NCBI GenBank assembly: GCA_964019695.1
Contig: OZ026525.1
Coordinates: forward strand, 59,552,253 to 59,616,252
Origin: Loripinus fragilis
Taxonomy: Eukaryota > Mollusca > Bivalvia > Lucinida > Lucinidae
DNA: 64,000 nt
Reading direction: 5' to 3'
The position numbers and the translations under genes are program-made. How positions within the stretch are numbered: position 1 is the stretch's first letter; the number at the start of each line of letters is the position of its first letter. Below are positions 49,071 to 59,848 of this stretch, piece by piece. Below the pieces are notes generated by a model. It did no database searches, was not told where the DNA came from, and saw nothing but the letters and a program-made list of their open reading frames with translations.

Positions 49071-50933
49071 CGGTAAATAAATGAACTATTTTTAAAGGAA
49101 AAGTCGTTTTAGAAATCAGTGTTTGAATTTTATCTTAGTGATAGTAAACGATTTCACTTCTAAATTACGTTTTTAGCCGAAATAATATGTTTTCATTTTA
49201 TATTATCTACTGACGTCAACAAAAACGCACCACTCATTAGCTCTGATTTCTTAGTGATGATATTTAAGAAATAAATTCGTCTTTTTTGTCTGTTAATTGA
49301 ATCAAGAACACTTCGGGTCTCTCGCCAATGATCATCAGAGTTTAACCAAGTGATGACTACATTTTGACGTCATTGACGGCAACTGTTTTTTAGAATAAGA
49401 GCTCTTTCCCATCTGTCACTCAATCAATAGCTTTTATAAGCGATGGTTGCATGAGAAAGATGAAAGATCACCAAATATGTTTGTCATTTTTGCATTGCTT
49501 ATAACGGTTGTTAATTTTGCTTACTGATCCCTTTTGCAAATGTTGCTCTCCACAAATGCGATTTTAAATGATGGCGTCTGTTAATTCGTGCTTTCATTTG
49601 CTTAAAACTCTGTTCTGGTCATTGCAATTGAAACTATTCAATGGAGCAGTAAAATGAGCAAGAAATATGTAAATCATAAAAAAAATGCTAAATAAATTGT
49701 GCATAATATAAATACACACAAATGCACAGCCACTTACGGCTTATTGATGTAGAGGTTGGACGAGATTGTAAAATGACTTTAATTTGATATGCAGCTGACG
49801 CGTTATTCTTATGACGTCAAACAGGTTCAACGTGGAAATGATGCAAAGCCATGGTGTTAAATCTTTACTCAAATGCATAGCGAATAGATGAGTTGGGTAT
49901 GTTGTTTCGTTCAGCAGACGCATTAAAACATTGTCTAGATATTATAAACGCACTTTAGTAAAATAAAAACGTTTTACAATAATGGTAAAACACATTTGTC
50001 TTGTCAACGGATTGTGCCTAAAAACAAAGCAAAAGTGGCTTAAAAGCCGTGTCACACGAAACTGGCGCCCCTGTCTCAAACCGAGGTCGTTTTCTCAGCC
50101 GAAAACATTCTTACAGCAATTTTGTTTTCATGAGATGCGCTTGACTGATGAGATGTTATAATGCACTAAAAATCATAACTTTAGTCTGATCAGCCTTAGA
50201 TATGTTTACGTTTACTTCTAGATGAGGTGTTATTTATTGACGTCAGTTTATTTTACAACTATACTTACATGTATCTGACAGAACAAAGCATATTTAATAC
50301 GAAACAGCAGGAAGTGTATTTTTTGCCAACATCGTGATTCCAAACAAAGAAAAGTACAAATACACTTCGTCAGGTACTTTTCATAGCCTAAAAACTATCG
50401 GTCTTTCGTCATTTCAAAGCAATAATAACGCTTCCCTAGGGCTAAATTGTTCAAAAATCATAACTTCAAGCGTTTTTGGTACCATGTGACATTGAGTGAC
50501 ATTCTGGGCGTGGTTAACAAACGTATATTGCATTGGACTATACAAATGAATATGAGCCGTGACATGAGATTTCCAGCAATGCGGTATGTGCTACCAGCAA
50601 AGGCTCAGACCAGCCTGCGCATACGCGCAGTCTGATCAGAGCCTTTGCTGGTCGCTTGAATATTCTACAAGTGTTAAGTTACTGACCGAACATCATTTGT
50701 AGTTTCTAAGCTGAAACGGCGGCTGCACAGGCTCGTCTGAGTCTACACTTGTCAAAATGCCACGTTGTTGGAAAATCTCGTGCCATAGCTAATATGTAGA
50801 GTAACAAAGGATCAATAGTTCCTTCCGTCTACGTCTGTACTTACATAGGCATCCGTCAATGTTGCTTCGTTATGACTGAACAAATAACACGAGGTATCAT
50901 GTCCTAAAAATCCATCGGGGCAATTAAGTGCAC
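45881..50933 (-). CDS. C-type lectin domain protein, three exons, 5' exon not found
   Basis: Exons 50933-50845, 47989-47896 and 46092-45881 join in phase (0, then 1) to encode about 130 residues forming one complete C-type lectin-like domain, ending in TAA at 45881-45883. The first exon begins in phase 1, so at least one upstream exon, presumably a signal peptide, is missing. Seen directly: six cysteines placed as in long-form CTLDs (LNCPDGF, TSCYLF, VFCQIDG, VENC, DVSC, YHYIC), a WIGL-type SWYIGL, and EPND, the EPN triplet that in known CTLDs favours mannose-type ligands. The usual WND triplet reads WYD, so one calcium ligand position is altered. Such single-domain secreted lectins are abundant in bivalves, where they bind microbial or algal glycans (family knowledge). 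A candidate AATAAA lies at 45566-45571 on this strand. Confidence 0.9.
46093..47374. other. Lectin intron B/C, mostly unassigned
   Basis: Includes a GTCTTCGGGGTTTCCGAC segment at about 47191 whose inverted partner CCCCCGAAGACAGG is at about 47340, and which is related to 61355-61545. This is probably a further hairpin element of about 180 bp. Confidence 0.5.
47375..47552 (-). mobile_element. MITE, TGAGCC family, copy 5 (truncated)
   Basis: Carries the TTTCCAACAATATGACATTT end, GACGAGCCTGCG and GGCTCTGATCAGACTGC, then jumps to GTGTCACAGCTCA. Part of the inner palindrome is lost. Confidence 0.7.
47896..47989 (-). CDS. C-type lectin exon B (helix region)
   Basis: From acceptor CTTTCAG|GTTTTC to donor GCAG|GTACTA. 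Encodes VFCQIDGAHLVEIESDRENS, followed by the second helix. The pattern C...GAHL.EI.S..E matches the conserved CTLD core. A nested inverted-repeat element begins about 95 bp upstream of its acceptor. Confidence 0.88.
48085..49022. mobile_element. Nested element: 130-bp inverted repeats enclosing MITE B copy 2
   Basis: 48085-48212 (GTCCAGGAGCACCCGGAGGC, GGTTCTGGTTTTAAAGC, GACGGGGCC, TCCGACAGACTG) is the inverted counterpart of 48900-49022 (CAGACTGTCGGATAAG, GGCCCCGTTTTC, GCTTTAAAACCAGAACCAC, GTGCTCCTGGAC). MITE B copy 2 sits between them. It lies in lectin intron A/B. Confidence 0.82.
48411..48884. mobile_element. MITE family B, copy 2 (inverted)
   Basis: GACTTTTCTCTTACTGTAAA at the left and TTTACAGTAAGCGAAAAGTT at the right. 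The central palindrome GACCCAGATCAGA...TCTGATCTCGGTC is degraded relative to copy 1. Orientation is opposite to 42356-42882. Confidence 0.88.
49024..49068 (+). repeat. (TG)n microsatellite
   Basis: About 22 TG units directly after the right inverted repeat of the nested element. Confidence 0.95.
49069..50552. other. Lectin intron A/B, unassigned
   Basis: AT-rich. No exon or recognised repeat. Small frames at 49741-49923 and 50447-50635 match nothing. Confidence 0.4.
50553..50790 (+). mobile_element. MITE, TGAGCC family, copy 6
   Basis: TGAGCCGTGACATGAGATTT at the left and the degraded complement at the right. The inner palindrome contains TGCGCATACGCGCA. It ends about 55 bp before lectin exon A. 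Confidence 0.85.
50845..50933 (-). CDS. C-type lectin exon A (domain start)
   Basis: From acceptor TTTACAG|GTGCAC to donor TAT|GTAAGT. Encodes ALNCPDGFLGHDTSCYLFSH and on to LTDAY, the first loop and strand of a long-form CTLD with its extra N-terminal cysteine pair. It lies between two copies of the TGAGCC MITE family (50553-50790 and 50968-51206). Confidence 0.87.
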
Positions 50934-50967
50934 CTGTAAATAAGACGAAATTATATGTAGTCTTTAC

Positions 50968-51206
50968 GCAACATGTAATTTCCAACAATGTGCCATCTTA
51001 CTTTTACTTACTTATTTTGACCATCGTAGCCTCAGACGAGCCTGTATGAACTCTGTTTTAGCTTAAAAACATATGTTGTTCGTTCAGTAGGATCATATAA
51101 TATCTAAGGGACTAGCAAAGGCTCTAGCCAGATTGTACATATGCACAGGATGGTCTTAGCATTTGCTGGTCGCACATACGACATGGAAATATAATGTTGC
51201 GGCTAA
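50968..51206 (-). mobile_element. MITE, TGAGCC family, copy 7 (old)
   Basis: Keeps AATTTCCAACAATGTG, CAGACGAGCCTGTAT and GGTCGCACATACGACAT, but with many substitutions. It lies just upstream of lectin exon A. Confidence 0.72.
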
Positions 51207-53351
51207 ATTATGTTGTACTGAACGGGTCAATGTTTATTTTGAGTGTGACACTAATTTTATTTTCGATTATTGTAGGGATCACACATGTTTTATCATGCGT
51301 TAACATTTGCCGATTCCTGCGGATTTAGCTGGCGTGATTTTCCAGACTCCCAGCCCCTTCTCCCCTCTGACAAAAATACTGACAAAAATGCCAGTCTGAT
51401 CTGGGTTCAAACAGTTTGACTCACTCATGGTTTTCCTGATAGCATACACAATTACCCAGTATATAAAGTGCTAATTTAAGCATATTGCTGCATTGAAAGA
51501 AGTAGTTGAAGGCATCCTCTACCAAGTTACACAATCACATAAAGGAGAATTACGAATATGAAAAAATATCACTGTTCAGACTCCTGCATTTATTTCTCAG
51601 CCGTGCATATAGGACTGACATATATCTACATCCAATAGTAAAGTAGAGAGGAACATGTGCTATGCTAAACTTTTAGATTATTTTATTTTTTAAAGGCTGG
51701 CAGTGATGATATATTTTTAAAGTTATCATCAAGATAATTCCATAGCCTAATGGCTGATGGAAAACAATAGTTTGTGAAATTCTAGTTCGATTAATAGGTA
51801 CAATTTTGTTTCTATTGTTTCTCAATGGGTAATCTGAAATTTTCACTAGCTAAAGGAGAAATAAAATCTTGTATGTTAGAAGGCACCATGCCAGTATTTA
51901 CATTATACATAAATGAAAGTTTATGTTGCTCCATTCATTGTAATAGATTTGGACCATTTACATTCTTTGTACATGTTTTCCAATGATACATATCAAGTCA
52001 ATCCAGTAACAATTTTGGCTGCCTCATTTTGGATCTTTTGAAGTGTTTGTAAACCTTGTTCCTAGCAACCATCCCATACAACTGACGCATACTCAAACAT
52101 GGTAACAGATAAGACATATACATCTGGTTCAGAGCATTTCTACTAATAGAATACGGTATTTTATTTTACGCATTATTCTCAAAATTAAGGTAGCTGAATG
52201 GACAATATTTTCAAATTGAGTGGGCCACTGATCATTACTCTTTAATGTTACACCCAGATGTTTATGGCTATCTACATAAATAATTGCAATATTATCAAAA
52301 ACAAGATGTGGTTATAGCTCTAGCTTTTAAATGTAATAAGACAGCTTCGGTTTTCAGTGAATTAAAGGTAACTAACCACTATCACTAGCCTAGTTTGACA
52401 ACAGTTGTAAGACATTGTTAATAATACCAGTTATGTCAGTAATATTTGCTGCAGCATAAAATAGTGAGATATCATCTGCAAACAGCCTTGTCAAACTAAG
52501 AATGCGTTAAGCTATAGCATTTATATATTCTAAAAATAAAAAAGGCCATATAACCTTGAGGCACACCAGTTAGGATAGATTCTAAGACAGAGTAACATGA
52601 TTTAAAAAAAATCGGTTTTCTTTGGCTTAAATAACTATTTTAATGCTCTTCAAGTTTCCCATCGATGCCATTTTGTCTCAACTTTAACAGAATACCTTTG
52701 TGCCAAACTCTATGAAATGCTTTTGACACTTCGCATGAAACACGGTTGAATGGTGAGGTAGGAAACCGGATTGATACTTATAGAAGATGTTATTGTTTAT
52801 TAAAACCACATACATATTCTTAAAGCAATTCTTCCTTCGTAGATTCCCTACACAGCCCAAGAGTGCAAATGGTCTATGATTAGAGGGTTGAGATTTTTCT
52901 CCCTTCTTAAAATGAGAGTAACGTTTGCTAGTTTCCATATATCAGAAAATATTCACTCATTAAAGGATCTTTTCATGAAAATGCAAAGGGTTTTTGAAGC
53001 TGTTTTTGACACACCCTTGAGCATTTTATGGCTTTTTCCATCAGTACCACATGCTCTTTTAGAGTTGAGTACTTAAAAAATCAATTTGGAGTTTAGTGCA
53101 GATTATTTGAGAAAGAGAGTTATCCGTAAGCTTAGTAAAGAGAGGTAGCTAGGTTTATGCATCATTGAAAGTTGAGATAGAAGCAAATTAATCGTTCAAA
53201 CAATTAGCTTTGCCTTGGTCGTTAAAATGCCATTGATTGTCGCCGCTTGGAAGCATTGAGCATAAAGGAGGAATACAAGATGTAGCTTTGTCATTTTTGA
53301 CAAAATGGCGATTTATTTTCCAAAATAAAATTTACGTTTATCATTATTTTG

Positions 53352-53598
53352 AAAAGTAAGTGAGTATGATCAGGAAATACCATAATCGCACACTGCAGAC
53401 CAACCCACAATACCGTGAGGAAGAGCCACAAAATATTTATAGTAACAATACATCTGTAAGATAATGATAGTAAAGCAACCAGCTTTCTCCTCCTCTTCAA
53501 TATGATTGCAAAAATAGAATAAACACAAAGTAATGCATAACAAAAAAAAGACAAACACAGTACTTCCACAAACAATTGGAAGTACATTAAACAATAGA
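53352..53598 (-). mobile_element. Insertion inside the LINE, 3' fragment of another retroelement
   Basis: LINE coding sequence stops at ...HAKDLFYNNLDIID and resumes at NKRKF..., with this segment between. Its 3' end has AAGTAAGTGAG on the plus strand and a 'gatcaggaaataccataatcgc' block shared with 26101-26140. Confidence 0.65.
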
Positions 53599-54133
53599 TC
53601 AAATATGAATCAATAATATCTAAATTATTATAAAATAAATCCTTGGCATGCTTTATTGATTATTTACCTTATTCTTGAAGAATTTGTATTGGTTCCAGAC
53701 ATTTGGATTACCTGATTGTATAGCTTTCTTCTTTAGTCAATCTCTTTTTTTCCTTGAATTCCTCCTTATTTCAGAATCGTACCATGGTTTATCATCTTTG
53801 CGAACAACAGTCGTTACTAGGTATGCATAATTTAGCAAATTCAATGAAAATATTTGTGAATAATGAGCAAACTTCATTTACTCTACCCTCATAAAGACAT
53901 GACCAGTCAAATTCGGAGATTTTTTGTTAAACAATTCATAATTAGCATTTTTATACATCCAGACATTTCGAGTAAAAGTTCCATGTACAGGATACTCAAA
54001 TGGTAAGTATACATAAGTAGCACAGTGATCACTTATATCGGGTGGGACTTTAATAATGCCTTGATTTAATGGTAACATATCTTCATGAAGAATAATAGGA
54101 TCTAACAAACCAATATGGCGTGTTAGTTCATTT

Positions 54134-54463
54134 ATCATATGACGTCGCGTCTGGGAGTGAAATAACGCCATGCAATAAAATCGATAAACCACTAGTGGTT
54201 TAAAGATTTACGGGAAACGTTATGACGTCCATAACAACGTTGCGATCATAATGACAAAATTATAACGTTTTTACGCCAGATATGAGATTTCAATGTACTT
54301 GTCATATGATAAATAGAATCTAACATTCGTGCTCTTGTTTTATTGAATTTATTAAACTCCTTGCGAAAAAGAGATAAAATGCTCGGCAAGCCTCGCATTT
54401 TATCTCTTTTCCCCAACTCGTTTAATAAATTCAATAAAACATGAGCTCTCATGTAAGATCCTC
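54134..54463 (-). repeat. Hairpin-core repeat family, copy 5, inserted in the LINE endonuclease
   Basis: GACGTCGCGTCTGGGAGTGA at the left and CATGTAAGATCCTC at the right. The 119-bp hairpin is at 54329-54447. It splits the LINE reading frame between LLPNSLSNI and ELTRHIGLLDP, so this family moved after the LINE inserted. Confidence 0.88.
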
Positions 54464-55035
54464 AATATATTATATTGAGAAGGGAATTAGGAAGCAAAAC
54501 ATCCTTCAAATGATGAATATTGGGATTAAGTAAATCTTCATTTATATCTCCCAAAATTATGATATTATTGATAATGTCTTGAGCATTTTCTATTTTTTTT
54601 TTTTGTTAAGGGCATCAAAGAAAGTATCTGCAGTTCTTGGACTATAAAATAAACCAATAAGATAGCTTTCCCTTTTTAGCTTAATTTCAACCCAAATTAA
54701 CCCATTCCAGAATGTCTCGAAAACTATAATTAGAGTATGTGCAAGTCCCCAGAACAAGTAAATTAATAGCCCTCCGTTATGATTTACTCTATCTTTTCGG
54801 CAGGGAATATCATATTTGCTTGACATATTCAGGAATTCTGTTGTTATGTTAGCATCTAGCTGAGATTCCATGAAGCATAATATGTTGAACTCTAAAAAGT
54901 TCTCTGTTATATAATCTAACTTCTAATACTTCTAATATTGCTGTGTAAATAAAAAGAGAGCTGTTAATAGTATCAGGTCCAAGGTTCAATTTAATGTCAC
55001 CAGCCTCCATAGCACTGCCTTAAAATACAAATTAT

Positions 55036-55209
55036 ACAGTTATTTCATGCCTGTTTGTAGTATAGTCTAAACTATAACCCCGAGGTGCCATGGACGACAT
55101 GATGCACTATTGCACGAGACCGAAGGCCGAGTGCAATAGTGCATCAGGTCGTTCATGGTACCGAGGGGTAATAGTTTGGCTATACTTCAAACAGGCATGA
55201 AATAACTGT
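55036..55209. mobile_element. Hairpin MITE, ~80-bp arms
   Basis: ACAGTTATTTCATGCCTGTT at the left pairs with the right end. Inner pairing runs through ACCCCGAGGTGCCATG and TGATGCACTATTGCAC to a loop GAGACCGAAGGCCGA. Confidence 0.87.
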
Positions 55210-55757
55210 TCAATTACCGAACCCATTTGATGAAACTCTTAGCAGCGTTTCTTGCATGGAGTCGCTGTAGAAGACGCGGTTTTGTTGCAACACACAGAAA
55301 ATTTTACAAAAATCCGCTCCATTTTGGTCTCAAAATGTTCCGCTTGTTCTAACTAAGAAAACTAGTACTCATACTTATGTTTCTGACCATAAACAACGTA
55401 GTTATTTGAGTTTAAAGATGCCAAACCATGCCTATTAGTCACCATTGTTGCATAATGTCTTTTCATAAACGAACCGTACGCTCATCGTTGTCGCGCATGT
55501 CGATAAGCGCCTGTGTGTTTTTAACAGGAAAGCGGGCAACCATGCCACGGTATAGTGCCAGTCAATAGTCAAATTTATTGACCGGTGGAATAGTTCAGTG
55601 ACTCATGACATAGCAAAAATAGACAACTACTCCGTATATAGATGATTGGGTAATAAAACACACTATATCACTAAAAACAAATGTTAATAGCTTACAAGAA
55701 CAAGCATCCCATTTAAGTAGATAAGGCATGTAGTAACAGATGAAAGCCAGAGAGGCA
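55210..55757. other. No gene recognised
   Basis: Spacer between the hairpin and the satellite. The minus frame 55595-55813 runs into the first satellite unit and has no recognised domain. Confidence 0.4.
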
Positions 55758-58700
55758 TTAACCATGACACTTTGCTTGATCACACTCATTGTTGAACAGA
55801 CTGATACTTGCACGCCATCGCTCTATACTCTTACCCGTGTTGACGGCAAAGTGTTAATTAATGTTAAACAAAGTGTTAATTAACATTAACCATGTCACTT
55901 TGCTTGATCACACTTATTGTTGAACAGACTGATACTTGCACGCCATCGCTCTATACTCTTACCCGTGTTGACGGCAAAGTGTTAATTAATGTTAAACAAA
56001 GTGTTAATTAACATTGACCATGTCACTTTGCTTGATCACACTCATTGTTGAACAGACTGATACTTGCACGCCATCGCTCTATACTCTTACCCGTGTTGAC
56101 TGCAAAGTGTTAATTAATGTTAAACAAAGTGTTAATTAACATTGACCATGTCACTTTGCTTGATCACACTCATTGTTGAACAGACTGATACTTGCACGCC
56201 ATTGCTCTATACTCTTACCCGTGTTGACGGCAAAGTGTTAATTAATGTTAAACAAAGTGTTAATTAACATTGACCATGTCACTTTGCTTGATCACACTTA
56301 TTGTTGAACAGACTGATACTTGCACGCCATCGCTCTATACTCTTACCCATGTTGACGGCAAAGTGTTAATTAATGTTAAACAAAGTGTTAATTAACATTG
56401 ACCATGTCACTTTGCTTGATCACACTCATTGTTGAACAGACTGATACTTGCACGCCATCGCTCTATACTCTTACCCGTGTTGACGGCAAAGTGTTAATTA
56501 ATGTTAAACAAAGTGTTAATTAACATTAACCATGTCACTTTGCTTGATCACACTCATTGTTGAACAGACTGATACTTGCACGCCATCGCTCTATACTCTT
56601 ACCCGTGTTGACGGCAAAGTGTTAATTAATGTTAAACAAAGTGTTAATTAACATTGACCATGTCACTTTGCTTGATCACACTCATTGTTGAACAGACTGA
56701 TACTTGCACGCCATCGCTCTATACTCTTACCCATGTTGACGGCAAAGTGTTAATTAATGTTAAACAAAGTGTTAATTAACATTGACCATGTCACTTTGCT
56801 TGATCACACTCATTGTTGAACAGACTGATACTTGCACGCCATTGCTCTATACTCTTACCCATGTTGACGGCAAAGTGTTAATTAATGTTAAACAAAGTGT
56901 TAATTAACATTAACCATGTCACTTTGCTTGATCACACTTATTGTTGAACAGACTGATACTTGCACGCCATCGCTCTATACTCTTACCCATGTTGACGGCA
57001 AAGTGTTAATTAATGTTAAACAAAGTGTTAATTAACATTAACCATGTCACTTTGCTTGATCACACTCATTGTTGAACAGACTGGTACTTGCACGCCATCG
57101 CTCTATACTCTTACCCATGTTGACAGCAAAGTGTTAATTAATGTTAAACAAAGTGTTAATTAACATTGACCATGTCACTTTGCTTGATCACACTTATTGT
57201 TGAACAGACTGATACTTGCACGCCATCGCTCTATACTCTTACCCATGTTGACAGCAAAGTGTTAATTAATGTTAAACAAAGTGTTAATTAACATTGACCA
57301 TGTCACTTTGCTTGATCACACTTATTGTTGAACAGACTGATACTTGCACGCCATCGCTCTATACTCTTACCCATGTTGACAGCAAAGTGTTAATTAATGT
57401 TAAACAAAGTGTTAATTAACATTGACCATGTCACTTTGCTTGATCACACTTATTGTTGAACAGACTGATACTTGCACGCCATCGCTCTATACTCTTACCC
57501 ATGTTGACAACAAAGTGTTAATAAATGTTAAACAAAGTGTTAATTAACATTGACCATGTCACTTTGCTTGATCACACTTATTGTTGAACAGAATGATACT
57601 TGCACGCCATCGCTCTATACTCTTACCCGTGTTGACAGCAACGTGTTAATTAATGTTAAACAAAGTGTTAATTAACATTGACCATGTCACTTTGCTTGAT
57701 CACACTTATTGTTGAACAGACTGATACTTGCACGCCATTGCTATAAACTCTTACCCGTGTTGACGGCAAAGTGTTAATTAATGTTAAACAAAGTGTTAAT
57801 TAACATTAACCATGTCACTTTGCTTGATCACACTTATTGTTGAACAGACTGATACTTGCACGCCATCGCTCTATACTCTTACCCATGTTGACAGCAAAGT
57901 GTTAATTAATGTTAAACAAAGTGTTAATTAACATTGACCATGTCACTTTGCTTGATCACACTCATTGTTAAACAGACTGATACTTGCACGCCATTGCTAT
58001 ATACTCTTACCCATGTTGACAGCAAAGTGTTAATTAATGTTAAACAAAGTGTTAATTAACATTGACCATGTCACTTTGCTTGATCACACTTATTGTTGAA
58101 CAGACTGATACTTGCACGCCATTGCTCTATACTCTTACCCGTGTTGACGGCAAAGTGTTAATTAATGTTAAACAAAGTGTTGATTAACATTAACCATGTC
58201 ACTTTGCTTGATCACACTCATTGTTGAACAGACTGATACTTGCACGCCATTGCTATATACTCTTACCCGTGTTGACGGCAAAGTGTTAATTAATGTTAAA
58301 CAAAGTGTTAATTAACATTGACCATGTCACTTTGCTTGATTACACTCATTGTTGAACAGACTGATACTTGCACTCCATTGCTCTATACTCTTACCCATGT
58401 TGACGGCAAAGTGTTAATTAATGTTAAACAAAGTGTTAATTAACATTAACCATGTCACTTTGCTTGATCACACTCATTGTTGAACAGACTGATACTTGCA
58501 CGCCATTGCTATATACTCTTACCCGTGTTGACGGCAAAGTGTTAATCAATGTTAAACAAAGTGTTAATTAACATTGACCATGTCACTTTGCTTGATCACA
58601 CTTATTGTTGAACAGACTGATACTTGCACGCCATCGCTCTATACTCTTACCCGTGTTGACGGCAAAGTGTTAATTAATGTTAAACAAAGTGTTAATTAAC

Positions 58701-59702
58701 ATTGACCATGTCACTTTGCTTGATCACACTTATTGTTGAATAGACTGATACTTGCACGCCATTGCTCTATACTCTTACCCGTGTTGTTGGCAAAGTGTTA
58801 ATTAATGTTAAACAAAGTGTTAATTAACATTGACCATGTCACTTTGCTTGATCACACTCATTGTTGAACAGACTGATACTTGCACGCCATTGCTCTATAC
58901 TCTTACCCGTGTTGACAGCAAAGTGTTAATTAATGTTAAACAAAGTGTTAATTAACATTGACCATGTCACTTTGCTTAATCACACTTATTGTTGAACAGA
59001 CTGATACTTGCACGCCATCGCTCTATACTCTTACCCATGTTGACGGCAAAGTGTTAATTAATGTTAAACAAAGTGTTAATTAACATTGACCATGTCACTT
59101 TGCTTGATCACACTTATTGTTGAACAGACTGATACTTGCACGCCATCGCTCTATACTCTTACCCATGTTGACGGCAAAGTGTTAATTAATGTTAAACAAA
59201 ATTTTAATTAACATTGACCATGTCACTTTGCTTGATCACACTCATTGTTGAACAGACTGATACTTGCACGCCATTGCTCTATACTCTTACCCATGTTGAC
59301 TGCAAAGTGTTAATTAATGTTAAACAAAGTGTTAATTAACATTGACCATGTCACTTTGCTTGATCACACTCATTGTTGAACAGACTGATACTTGCACGCC
59401 ATTGCTCTATACTCTTATCCATGTTGACGGCAAAGTGTTAATTAATGTTAAACAAAGTGTTAATTAACATTGACCATGTCACTTTGCTTGATCACACTTA
59501 TTGTTGAACAGACTGATACTTGCACGCCATCGCTCTATACTCTTACCCATGTTGACGGCAAAGTGTAAATTAATGTTAAACAAAGTGTTAATTAACATTG
59601 ACCATGTCACTTTGCTTGATCACACGTATTGTTAAACAGACTGATACTTGCCTGCCATTTATCTATACTCTTATCCGTGTTGACAGCAAAGTGTTAATTA
59701 AT
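55758..59702 (+). repeat. 128-bp satellite array, about 31 copies
   Basis: Exact 128-bp period (for example CTGATACTTG at 55801, 55929, 56057, 56185). The unit holds two direct copies of CAAAGTGTTAATTAA 22 bp apart, the palindrome GTTAATTAAC, and CAAAGTG/CACTTTG inverted motifs. Most units differ at only five sites (CACTC/T, CCATC/T, CCCG/A, GACG/A/T, CATTG/A), in shuffled combinations. The last unit (59620-59702) is the most diverged. No open reading frame spans units. Confidence 0.97.
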
Positions 59703-59848
59703 AACACAATTCAGAAATGATGAATGGAACAGAAAAATAATATACAGTAAAACCTGACTTAAGTAGCCACTCAAAAAAAGAACAAAAAACAAAGGATTTA
59801 AAGACGAATGGTAGCTTAATGCAGTTCAAAAGTATTGCAGAATGTTAA

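Larger units (their letters stand above)
51690..55015 (-). mobile_element. Non-LTR retrotransposon (CR1/Jockey-like), broken, with two insertions
   Basis: Minus-strand order: GDIKLNLGPDT (about 55000) and NIRSIRS; an endonuclease with NFLEFNILCFMESQLDANI, IPCRKDRVNHNGGLLIYL, WVEIKLKRESYLIGLFYSPR and ILGDIN; a repeat insertion (54463-54134); then ELTRHIGLLDPIIL and VPPDISDHCATYVYLP; a second insertion (53598-53352); RHFVKNDKATSCIPPLCS; reverse-transcriptase FKKGEKSQPSNHRPFALLGC, YKYQSGFLPHHST, LTGVPQG and LFADDISLFYAA (catalytic ADD, about 52480); and a C-terminal ISPLASENFRLP region. Many frameshifts make it inactive. Confidence 0.87.

Noticed and set aside
53291..53602. Hydrophobic frame (MIYCLMYFQLFVEVL...) as the lectin signal-peptide exon
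   Set aside because: It lies over an insertion in a LINE, and no donor of the required phase follows a plausible signal sequence.
55758..59702. CRISPR-like look of a regular direct-repeat array
   Set aside because: The whole 128-bp unit is repeated with no unique spacers, and the genome is eukaryotic.
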